Origin: JAKAWQ01 sp963840545
GTDB lineage: Bacteria > Pseudomonadota > Alphaproteobacteria > Acetobacterales > Acetobacteraceae
Assembly: GCA_963840545.1 (NCBI GenBank)
Contig: CAWIZE010000006.1
Coordinates: 186,001-250,000 of the forward strand
DNA length: 64,000 nt
Direction of reading: 5' to 3'
Shown: piece by piece, positions 33,197 to 39,872 of the stretch
Position numbering within the stretch: position 1 is the first letter of the stretch
Layout of the letters: every line of letters starts with the position of its first letter
Translations under genes and position numbers: made by a program
The notes under the pieces: model-generated
The model's database searches: none
Told to the model about the DNA's origin: nothing
The model's input: only the letters and a program-made list of their open reading frames with translations

Positions 33197-33787
33197 TCAT
33201 TTTGGTCGACGAGCGTTGCGGGCGGATGTCCGATGCTTGGCCAAGACCGCGATAACAATATCGCGCGCGTGCAGCAGGACGGATCTGTGCTCCTCTGCCG
33301 AGAACTCGACGAAGCCCAGTCCCCGGAGCAGGAAAAGTCCTTCAACGGCCAGCAAAGCGTGACGAACGTCATGGGCATCGCCTGATTTGGACAGGAGCGG
33401 ATCGAGCAGCGTTCGGTAATAGCGACGCGCGGGCTCCATCATATCGGGGGCGTGCACCAGCGCGGTCACAAGAAAAGCTGCCTTGCGGGTCGTGGCGTCG
33501 TCCTCACCGAGCGCTTCCTCGATGTGGGCTAGCACCATCTCGAAAGGGTCAACCGGCCTGTCGCCGAGCCGTTGGCGCACCGCGTCTTGAAAGCGCGACA
33601 CTTCTCGCTCCAACGCCGCGCGAACCAACCCGTCCTTGGTCGCGAAGCTGTAAACGAGACCACCCTTGCTGATCCCCGCGCGCTCGGCGACGGCATCGAG
33701 CGTGAAAGTTCGGCCGCCGGAATCGAGGATCACGCTCTCGGCGGCATCCAATATCCGGTCCCGGCCAATTTCCTTTTTCCGCGTCAA
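33197..33787 (-). CDS. TetR-family transcriptional regulator
   Basis: A 196-residue regulator. The DNA-binding region is RDRILDAAESVILDSGG, then FTLDAVAERAGISKGGLVYSF, and the C-terminal ligand domain includes ARRYYRTLLDPLLSKSGDAH. An ATG at 33823 would give 12 more residues, but it lies between the two operator palindromes. The TTG at 33787 has AAGGGG six bases upstream and yields the typical N-terminus MTRKKEIGRDRIL, so I prefer it. The gene diverges from an AT-rich VOC gene. It most likely represses both. The ligand is unknown. Confidence 0.85.
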   Translation of the reverse strand: MTRKKEIGRDRILDAAESVILDSGGRTFTLDAVAERAGISKGGLVYSFATKDGLVRAALEREVSRFQDAVRQRLGDRPVDPFEMVLAHIEEALGEDDATTRKAAFLVTALVHAPDMMEPARRYYRTLLDPLLSKSGDAHDVRHALLAVEGLFLLRGLGFVEFSAEEHRSVLLHARDIVIAVLAKHRTSARNARRPK

Positions 33788-33806
33788 GTTTAGCCCCTTG
33801 CAGTTC

Positions 33807-33846
33807 CGACTGACCAGTCGCATAACTATTCCGACTGACCGGTCGG
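33807..33846. promoter_or_regulatory. Two operator palindromes between tetR-like and VOC genes
   Basis: CGACTGACCAGTCG (33807-33820) and CCGACTGACCGGTCGG (33831-33846) share the core CGACTGACC and are centred about 25 bases apart. Both are near-perfect dyads of the GAC-GTC kind bound by many TetR proteins. They lie 20-60 bases before the TetR start and about 100 bases before the VOC start, so one regulator could control both directions. Confidence 0.75.
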
Positions 33847-33944
33847 ATTACCACGGCGGTGCGCGCCGTGAAAGCTGGTCTTTCCGTTTGGCAGGGTGAC
33901 CTGAGCCCTGAAAGCCCAATATGTTGAAGAGGGGTAATAGGACT

Positions 33945-34379
33945 ATGAGCAACAGTTTACCAACAGTCGCCTTCGGACATTTTGTCATGAAGGTTAGTGA
34001 TATTGATACTAGTTATCAATTTTATACAAAGTTGGGCTTGCGCCCATTTGGGATATATCCCGATTTAGCGGTCGTCGAATTGCGAGGTGGAACACACATT
34101 TTGCTTTTCAGTAACAATGATGAACTGACATCTTCACTGAGTTCTAGCCATCTTGGCCAGCGCGGCGGCGCTTCTTTTAACGAACGACTCGACTTGATGA
34201 TTGGCGGCAAGTCTAGGAGTGATCTGGAACTGTATAGGGCAACTCTAATGGAAAAGGGATTTTCGGTAGGTGCAATTGCTCAAGACCAATTCTTTGGTCA
34301 CGACTACTTCCAGTTGGTCGATCCTGATGGCAATGGCATAACGGTCTATACCAGCCACACTGAAGAATTATCAGTCTAG
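33945..34379 (+). CDS. VOC superfamily protein, AT-rich (acquired)
   Basis: A 144-residue single VOC module unit. Its first half, FGHFVMKVSDIDTSYQFYTK, and its second, HDYFQLVDPDGNGITVY, hold the paired strands and the likely metal ligands (His near each start, Glu in VVELRGG). One sampled line is about 45% G+C, far below the flanking genes, and codons such as ATA, TTA and AGT are common. This indicates recent transfer. The ATG at 33945 has AGGGG about ten bases upstream. An in-frame ATG at 33921 adds eight residues. Divergent from the TetR gene, whose ligand may be its substrate. The function might be resistance or detoxification, but nothing proves it. Confidence 0.7.
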   Translation: MSNSLPTVAFGHFVMKVSDIDTSYQFYTKLGLRPFGIYPDLAVVELRGGTHILLFSNNDELTSSLSSSHLGQRGGASFNERLDLMIGGKSRSDLELYRATLMEKGFSVGAIAQDQFFGHDYFQLVDPDGNGITVYTSHTEELSV

Positions 34380-34453
34380 ATTCCCGTTGGCAACCGACGA
34401 ATTTTCGGGGTTTCCGGCACTCCATCACGTCCGGAAGATCGAGAGGGGCAGCA

Positions 34454-34475
34454 CGTGATAAACCGGATTATCACG
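34454..34475. terminator. Inverted repeat downstream of the VOC gene
   Basis: CGTGATAA pairs perfectly with TTATCACG over a 6-base loop, 75 bases after the VOC stop. No T-run follows. It could be a transcript end or the operator of something lost. Low confidence in role. Confidence 0.3.
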
Positions 34476-34591
34476 CGCTAATTGGGGGTCTTTGGGGCGC
34501 ATCGCTCCGACTTCTGGTAAACGTCAGTCTCGGGAACTGAAACGGCTCAAACGACGGAGGGAATGGGCGGGTAGAAACGCGCACCGGATCG

Positions 34592-34788
34592 CTAGCTTGT
34601 TACTGCTGCAATCGCGCGTGCCTTCAACTCCTCTGCCAACGTCGCTAAATCTGGGAACAGAGTGCTTTTGCGGATCGACAGCCATTCAAGCGTCTGTCGC
34701 AGCGTCTGCTTCGCCGCGTTAGGCACTCGGAAAGCTCTGCGCCAACGCACCGGCATCCCCGCACTATCCACTACGCTGTAGGGTATAT
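34592..34788 (-). pseudogene. C-terminal remnant of a gene cut by the IS3 element (FRG-domain-like)
   Basis: The minus-strand frame entering from the IS3 left end reads on through KQTLRQTLEWLSIRKSTLFP and DLATLAEELKARA to a stop at 34592. A helix followed by SLFPDL-type sequence is how FRG-domain proteins commonly end, so I suggest a truncated FRG protein with modest confidence. The N-terminal part should lie beyond the insertion sequences, but it is not there, so the locus was also deleted or rearranged. The rest of 34380-34591 shows no gene. Confidence 0.4.
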
Positions 34789-34827
34789 TGAACCGCCCCG
34801 GATTTGCCGGAGGCCGTTTGGTTTGAG

Positions 34828-35733
34828 TCACGCTGCCATGGCTGGCTCTTGTAGCATAGCGTAGTAGCGTTGTTCGGCTTCTGCCGGCGGGATATTGCCG
34901 ATGGGCTCCAGCAGCCGGCGGTGGTTGAACCAGTCCACCCATTCCAGTGTGGCGAACTCGACGGCCTCGAACGACCGCCATGGCCCACGCCGATGGATGA
35001 CCTCGGCCTTGTAGAGGCCGTTGATGGTCTCGGCGAGGGCGTTGTCGTAGCTGTCGCCGACGCTGCCCACGGACGGCTCGATACCGGCTTCGGCGAGACG
35101 CTCGGTGTATTTGATCGAGACGTATTGGCTACCCCGGTCGCTATGGTGCACCAGCCTCCCCTGACACCGCGGCCGCCGGTCATGTAGGGCCTGCTCGAGA
35201 GCATCGAGCACGAAGCTCGCATGTGCCGTTCGCGAAACACGCCAGCCGACGATGCGTCGGGCATAGGTATCGATGACAAAGGCGACATAGACGAAGCCCG
35301 CCCAGGTCGCGACATAGGTGAAATCCGCGACCCAGAGCGCATTCGGCCGCGGGGCCTTGAACTGGCGGTTGACGTGGTCCAGCGGGCATGGTGCCGCCTT
35401 GTCGCCGATCGTGGTTCTCACCGGCTTGCCGCGGATAGCACCGTGCACACCCATGGCTTGCATCAGGCGCTCCACGGTGCAGCGGGCGACTTCCTGGCCT
35501 TCGCGTTTCAGCTGCCGCCAAACCTTCCGCACGCCATAAACCTGGAAGTTCTCATCGAACACGCGCGCGATCTCCGGCTCCAGCCTGGCATCGCGCTTGG
35601 CCCGTGCCGGTAGCCGCGACGGGTCGGCCCGCCTGGCAGCATGGACGTGATAGGTCGATGGGGCGATCGGCAGCACTTCGCAGATCGGCTCGACCCCATA
35701 CGCCCCGCGGTGATCGTCGATGAACGCAATCAT
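34828..35733 (-). CDS. IS3-family transposase, OrfB (integrase core)
   Basis: A 301-residue DDE transposase part. The helical HTH_21 segment (MIAFIDDHRGAYGVEPICEV and VYGVRKVWRQLKREG) precedes an rve integrase core with the catalytic Asp in WVADFTYVAT, the Asp in HHSDRGSQYVS and the Glu in NALAETINGLYK. Its frame is -1 relative to OrfA and its ATG overlaps the OrfA stop. Production of an OrfAB fusion by slippage on the short A-run just before (CAAAAG) is likely, as in other IS3 elements. No damage seen, so the element looks active. Confidence 0.94.
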   Translation of the reverse strand: MIAFIDDHRGAYGVEPICEVLPIAPSTYHVHAARRADPSRLPARAKRDARLEPEIARVFDENFQVYGVRKVWRQLKREGQEVARCTVERLMQAMGVHGAIRGKPVRTTIGDKAAPCPLDHVNRQFKAPRPNALWVADFTYVATWAGFVYVAFVIDTYARRIVGWRVSRTAHASFVLDALEQALHDRRPRCQGRLVHHSDRGSQYVSIKYTERLAEAGIEPSVGSVGDSYDNALAETINGLYKAEVIHRRGPWRSFEAVEFATLEWVDWFNHRRLLEPIGNIPPAEAEQRYYAMLQEPAMAA

Positions 35734-36059
35734 GGCTTTTGTCGGCGGTCGAGCTCCGCCTGGGCAAAATACGCCGATGCCTTGCGCAGGATCTCATTGG
35801 CCTGCCGCAGTTCCCGGTTCTCCCGCTCCAGGGCCTTGAGCCTCGCGGCCATCTCCGTCGTCACCCCGGGCGCCCGTCCGCTGTCACGCTCCGCCTTCTT
35901 CAGCCACTCGTTCAGTGTCTGCCCGGTGCAGCCGACCTTGCCGGCAATCGAGGTGATCGTTGCCCAACGCGACGGGTGCTCCCGCTCGTGATCCAGCACC
36001 ATCCGAACCGCGCGATCACGCACCTCTGGCGAAAACTTGTTCATTGTCTTGCTTGTCAT
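35730..36059 (-). CDS. IS3-family transposase, OrfA (HTH)
   Basis: A 109-residue helix-turn-helix protein: FSPEVRDRAVRMVLDH, then TITSIAGKVGCTGQTLNEWL binds the IS ends. A leucine-zipper-like coil follows (LKALERENRELRQANEIL) for multimerisation. It is intact and precedes OrfB with a 4-base overlap. Confidence 0.93.
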   Translation of the reverse strand: MTSKTMNKFSPEVRDRAVRMVLDHEREHPSRWATITSIAGKVGCTGQTLNEWLKKAERDSGRAPGVTTEMAARLKALERENRELRQANEILRKASAYFAQAELDRRQKP

Positions 36060-36258
36060 CGCTCCACCTTCTCAGGAGTTGGAGCCTCCGGCGAACCCGG
36101 GGCGGTTCAGCCGGTGTCATCGCCGCCTGCATTCTCCCCAAAAGCGGCGTTTGAAAATTCCCCAGGTGAACGTGCCGGCTCGCTTCTGAGCCGGCCGCTG
36201 CGGGGGCAGCGTCCGCGGTAGGTAGCCCACCATCCCCTCGACGGGTCGAGGGAGAGCG

Positions 36259-37527
36259 GTGGTGGTCACACTCGGGGAGCTGGTGATGATCCTGGATCTG
36301 CATCGACAGGGCTTGAGCGTCTCTGCCATTGCCAAGCGCACCGGCCTCGACCGCAAGACGGTCCGGCGATACGTCGAGCGCGGGCTGGAGCTGCCCTCCT
36401 ATGGACCGCGGCCGCCGCGCGAGACCAAAGTCACGCGCTTTGAGCGTTACCTGCGCGGGCGGGTAGGGACCTTCCCCGAGCTGACCGCCATCCGCCTGCT
36501 GCGGGAGATCCGCGAGCTCGGCTACGCCGGCGGCTATACCGCCGTGAAGGATTTCGTACGCGAGATCCGTCCCAGCCGGGCCGCCGGCTTCGAGGCCCGC
36601 TTCGAGACCCCGCCGGGCCGTCAGGCGCAGGTCGACTTCGCCCATTTCCGCACCGTCTTCGACGACGAACCAGGAGCGGAGCACGTGGTCTGGCTGTTCT
36701 CGCTCGTGCTCGGCCATAGCCGCATGCTGTGGGGCAGGTTCGTAGTGCATCAGGATCTGCAGACCCTGCTGCGCTGCCACGCCGCCGCCTTCGAGGCGTT
36801 CGGCGGCGTGCCCGAGCAGATCCTCTACGATCGCATGCGCACGGTGTTCAGCCGAGAGGACCCTACCTCGGGCCACATCGTCTACAACCCCACTCTGGTC
36901 GGGTTCGCCGGCCATTTCGGCTACCTGCCAAAAGCCTGCCAGCCCTACCGGGCAAAGACCAAGGGCAAAGTGGAGCGCCCGTTCCGCTACGTCCGGGAGG
37001 ATTTCTTCCTCGGCCGACACTTTCGCAACCTCGACGATCTCAACACGCAGTTTCGCCAATGGCTCGACGAAGTCGCCAACCTGCGCACCCACGCCACCAC
37101 AAGGCGCGTCGTCGCCGAGCATTTCGCCGAGGAGCGTCCAAGGCTTCAGCCACTGCCAGCTTGGCCATTCCAGGCAGTGCTGCGGCTCGAGCGGCGCATC
37201 ACCCGCGACGGCATGGTCTCCGTCGACGGCAACCTTTACAGCGTCCCCAACACCGCTCGGAAGCGCGCCGTCGAGGTGCATAGCCTGGCGCACGAGGTGC
37301 GCATCCTCGAGGCGGGCCAGGTTATCGCCGTTCATCCGGTCATGGAGGGCCGCGGCCAGCGCCGCATCGCCGCCGGGCATCGCACCTTGCCGCCCCCAGC
37401 AAACAGCCAGACACCGCGCCGCGGACCGCCAGCCGTCCTCCGCCCCGGCGAGGTCGTCGCTGCCCGCGACCTGGCCTTCTATGACGCCGTGGGCAGACGC
37501 CTGGCGACAGCCGGCACCATGCGATGA
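36259..37527 (+). CDS. istA: IS21-family transposase IstA
   Basis: A 422-residue DDE transposase. An N-terminal helix-turn-helix (LSVSAIAKRTGLDRKTVRRY) is followed by the integrase core with Asp in RQAQVDFAHFRTV, Asp in GGVPEQILYDRMRT and Glu in KTKGKVERPFRYVRED. The C-terminal part contains VDGNLYSVPNTARKRAVEV, a beta-barrel region usual in IstA. The GTG at 36259 and the ATG at 36286 are both possible starts. The stop overlaps istB by four bases (ATGA). Confidence 0.93.
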   Translation: MVVTLGELVMILDLHRQGLSVSAIAKRTGLDRKTVRRYVERGLELPSYGPRPPRETKVTRFERYLRGRVGTFPELTAIRLLREIRELGYAGGYTAVKDFVREIRPSRAAGFEARFETPPGRQAQVDFAHFRTVFDDEPGAEHVVWLFSLVLGHSRMLWGRFVVHQDLQTLLRCHAAAFEAFGGVPEQILYDRMRTVFSREDPTSGHIVYNPTLVGFAGHFGYLPKACQPYRAKTKGKVERPFRYVREDFFLGRHFRNLDDLNTQFRQWLDEVANLRTHATTRRVVAEHFAEERPRLQPLPAWPFQAVLRLERRITRDGMVSVDGNLYSVPNTARKRAVEVHSLAHEVRILEAGQVIAVHPVMEGRGQRRIAAGHRTLPPPANSQTPRRGPPAVLRPGEVVAARDLAFYDAVGRRLATAGTMR

Positions 37528-38420
37528 GAGGGGATGCTGCGTCGGACGCTCCCATCGAGCGGATCCGCCGCCACCTCGTCAGCCTGCGCATGCCGCGCGC
37601 CTTGGAGACGCTGGATCACCTCGTCCAGCAGCTCGAGCGCGGCCAGGTCAGCGCGATCGAGGCGATCGAGACACTGCTCGCCGAGGAGACCACCGTCCGT
37701 GAGGGCCGCAGGGTCAAGGCGGCGCTGCAGATGGCGCGCCTCGCCACCGTCAAGACGCTGTCGGGCTTCGACTTCTCGTTCCAGCCCTCGCTCGACCGCA
37801 ACCGGATCGTGGCGCTGGCCGGCCTCGACTTCATCGATCGCCATGAGATGGTCCACTTCATTGGCCAGTCCGGCACCGGGAAGAGTCACCTGGCGACGGC
37901 GCTCGGCGTCGAGGCGGTGCGCGCCGGCCGCAGCGTCTACTTCTCCCCGCTTGCCGACATCATCGACAGCCTCGCCCGCGCCGAACGCGAGGGACGCCTG
38001 CGCGAGCGCATCCGCTATCTCTGCCGCTCGTCACTGCTGATCATCGACGAGATCGGCTACCTCAGCGTCGGCGCCGGTGCCGGCAACCTGTTCTTCCAGC
38101 TGGTCAATGCCCGCTACGAACGCGGCGCCATGATCCTCACCTCCAACCGCGGCTTCGCCGAATGGGGGCAGGTCTTCGGCGATCCCGTGGTCGCGACAGC
38201 CCTGCTGGACCGCCTTCTTCACCACGCTGTCGTCGTCCATATCGAGGGGGCCAGCTACCGGCTCCGTGAACACGCCGACCTCGTCCCCGACGCCCTGCGG
38301 CCCACAGCCCCCGGGGCCACCATCGAACCGCCGCGGCGTCGCGGCCGACCGCCCAAGAGCCGCAACCCGTCGACCAGCCTCCCCCATGGTTCGCCAAACC
38401 CAAGCTGGTCAGCGCGGTGA
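37524..38420 (+). CDS. istB: IS21-family helper ATPase IstB
   Basis: A 298-residue AAA+ ATPase that selects target DNA and activates IstA. The Walker A loop is FIGQSGTGKSHLATAL, Walker B is LLIIDEIGYL, and sensor 1 is ILTSNRGFAEW. The C-terminus carries a basic, AT-hook-like RRRGRPPKSRN extension that probably contacts DNA. Intact. Confidence 0.94.
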   Translation: MRGDAASDAPIERIRRHLVSLRMPRALETLDHLVQQLERGQVSAIEAIETLLAEETTVREGRRVKAALQMARLATVKTLSGFDFSFQPSLDRNRIVALAGLDFIDRHEMVHFIGQSGTGKSHLATALGVEAVRAGRSVYFSPLADIIDSLARAEREGRLRERIRYLCRSSLLIIDEIGYLSVGAGAGNLFFQLVNARYERGAMILTSNRGFAEWGQVFGDPVVATALLDRLLHHAVVVHIEGASYRLREHADLVPDALRPTAPGATIEPPRRRGRPPKSRNPSTSLPHGSPNPSWSAR

Positions 38421-38636
38421 TCTCCAGTTTCTTGGTTCGGCTAAACGCCGTTTCTTCGTCCCGGCCTGATCTTTCGCGGCGCCGCGCGCCACGGCGGTCA
38501 AGGCTGGCCGCAGGCCACCGCCGAAGGCGGCGCCCAGCGGCCTTGACGGCCGTCAGCTCGGCGCCACCCTCGGCCAGCCCGGGACGATCTGCCACCCGCC
38601 GCCAGTCAGATCGCTTGCCTAACGAAGTGAGGAATT

Positions 38637-39221
38637 TTACTCCGCCGCTTTTGGGGACAATTCGAGCGCCGTTGACAGATGGTTACTGTGGGCTTCCACA
38701 ATGTCAAATCGCTTAAGCTCCGTTTCGAGCTGTTGGAGCAATGTTCCTATTAAATTTACGTGCTCACGAAGAGGGGCAAGCGAGTCAGCAAACCCCAAAC
38801 CGGTCACGGTGGGCGCAATTCCATTAATTATTTGCAATAACTTTCGTTCGTATTGAAGCGTGACGGTGACCAGTTGAGGAAGTGTGAGTGCGGCGGGCTC
38901 ACCAAGAAGATAAAATCGGTCCATTCCGGCCAAGAGCATCGGCGGCACGGCGATATTAGCCCGACCGATGAAACCCCGAACAGCTTCACCGGAACCCCGA
39001 CCCATCCCTTTGGCCTGCGCAAACTGGTTTTTCGCGCTTTCGTGGTCAGCGATGAGTTCGACTAATTCGGCGCTCACGCCAAACAGCAAACTGCGGGCCT
39101 GTAGAAACTGTTCTTGTTGTCTGTCAGTTCGAGCTGTGTGGCGCTGCCACGCGGGTATCGCTACGGCGATGAGTATCGCGAGGACAGAGCCAACAGCTTG
39201 AACCCATGCCGCAGCGTGCAT
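38637..39221 (-). CDS. Membrane-anchored protein of unknown function, 3' end replaced by IS21
   Basis: A 194-residue frame with one N-terminal membrane helix (WVQAVGSVLAILIAVAIPAW), then a soluble helical domain rich in coiled segments (LREHVNLIGTLLQQLETELK). The last 14 codons, encoding ALELSPKAAE and the stop, lie inside the IS21 right inverted repeat. The native C-terminus has therefore been lost. It is likely a bacterial stand-alone membrane protein of the 'WVQAVGS' type found in accessory DNA. I cannot name a function. Base composition is lower in GC than the core genes, suggesting transfer. Confidence 0.6.
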   Translation of the reverse strand: MHAAAWVQAVGSVLAILIAVAIPAWQRHTARTDRQQEQFLQARSLLFGVSAELVELIADHESAKNQFAQAKGMGRGSGEAVRGFIGRANIAVPPMLLAGMDRFYLLGEPAALTLPQLVTVTLQYERKLLQIINGIAPTVTGLGFADSLAPLREHVNLIGTLLQQLETELKRFDIVEAHSNHLSTALELSPKAAE

Positions 39222-39242
39222 CAGAGCCTCGCCGTTCGAAAT

Positions 39243-39809
39243 TCAGTATAGCCTAGAAATCGTCGCCCGGCCGACGTTGTAGCTCTTCGCCAGTTCCTTG
39301 AGCGTCGCGCCCTCGGCCCGCCGCCGCCGTGCTTCCTTCTGCTGCTGCGGCGTGAGCTTCGGCGGGCGGCCCATGTGCTGCCCGCGCGCCTTCGCCCGGC
39401 TGCGGCCCTCCGCCGTGCGGGTGCGGATCAGGTCGCGCTCCACGTCCGCCAGCCCGCCGAGGACGGCAATCATCAGCCGCCCGGTGCTGGTGGCGGTGTC
39501 GGCCCACGGCTCCGCCAGTGACCGGAATTGCGCCCCGGCGTCCACGATCTGCTTGACGATGGCGAACAGGTCGAAGGTCGAGCGGGCCAGCCGGTCGATC
39601 CGCGTGACCGTCACCACGTCGCCGGGGGCGAGGGCCTTCAGCAGCTTCAGCAGTTCGCGCCGGTCGGCCCGCGCGCCGGTCGCCTTCTCGCGGTAAATCT
39701 TGGCGCATCCCGCCTTGCGTAGCTGGTCAAGCTGCGCGTCGAGCGTCTGCCCGTAGGTGCTGACGCGGGCATAGCCGAGGCGGCGGTTTTGCGGGTTATT
39801 TTCGGGCAT
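39243..39809 (-). CDS. Serine recombinase (resolvase/invertase family)
   Basis: A 188-residue small serine recombinase. The catalytic Ser17 is in LGYARVSTYGQTLDAQL, the conserved arginine motif is VTRIDRLARSTFDLFAI, the E-helix region is GLADVERDLIRTRTAEGR, and a C-terminal helix-turn-helix is ATLKELAKSYNVGRATI. Such proteins resolve transposon cointegrates or invert segments. No adjacent cognate transposase or res site is recognised, so its mobile unit may be gone. A start 24 bases farther upstream (39833) is possible. IS1182 sits just upstream of it. Confidence 0.9.
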   Translation of the reverse strand: MPENNPQNRRLGYARVSTYGQTLDAQLDQLRKAGCAKIYREKATGARADRRELLKLLKALAPGDVVTVTRIDRLARSTFDLFAIVKQIVDAGAQFRSLAEPWADTATSTGRLMIAVLGGLADVERDLIRTRTAEGRSRAKARGQHMGRPPKLTPQQQKEARRRRAEGATLKELAKSYNVGRATISRLY

Positions 39810-39872
39810 ATCGTTACGGGAAGCGTAACCCATTGAAAGCGCGAGGGTCAAGCGAAAGTGCCCGAAAGTCTT

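Larger units (their letters stand above)
34789..36109 (-). mobile_element. Complete IS3-family insertion sequence (1321 bp)
   Basis: The element is bounded by imperfect 26-bp inverted repeats starting TGAACCGCCCCGG at both ends (24 of 26 positions equal; the differences are at positions 14 and 17). It carries the two overlapping reading frames typical of IS3. The expected 3-bp target duplication is missing: TAT flanks the left end and GCC the right. Only five bases separate its right end from the IS21 element. Confidence 0.92.
36115..38677 (+). mobile_element. Complete IS21-family insertion sequence (2563 bp)
   Basis: Both ends begin TGTCA and match over about 50 bases as inverted repeats. 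The strongest shared block is TCCCCAAAAGCGGCG, then AAAATTCC, visible at 36136-36165 and, reversed, near 38632-38658. Inside are istA and istB in the normal order. No 4-8 bp target duplication is visible, and its left end is five bases from the IS3 right end. The right end has truncated a host gene. The 257 bases after istB hold no gene. Confidence 0.92.

Noticed and set aside
34492..34722. Plus-strand 76-residue frame next to the FRG-like remnant
   Set aside because: No ribosome-binding site, no family, and it lies opposite the remnant whose reading makes better sense.
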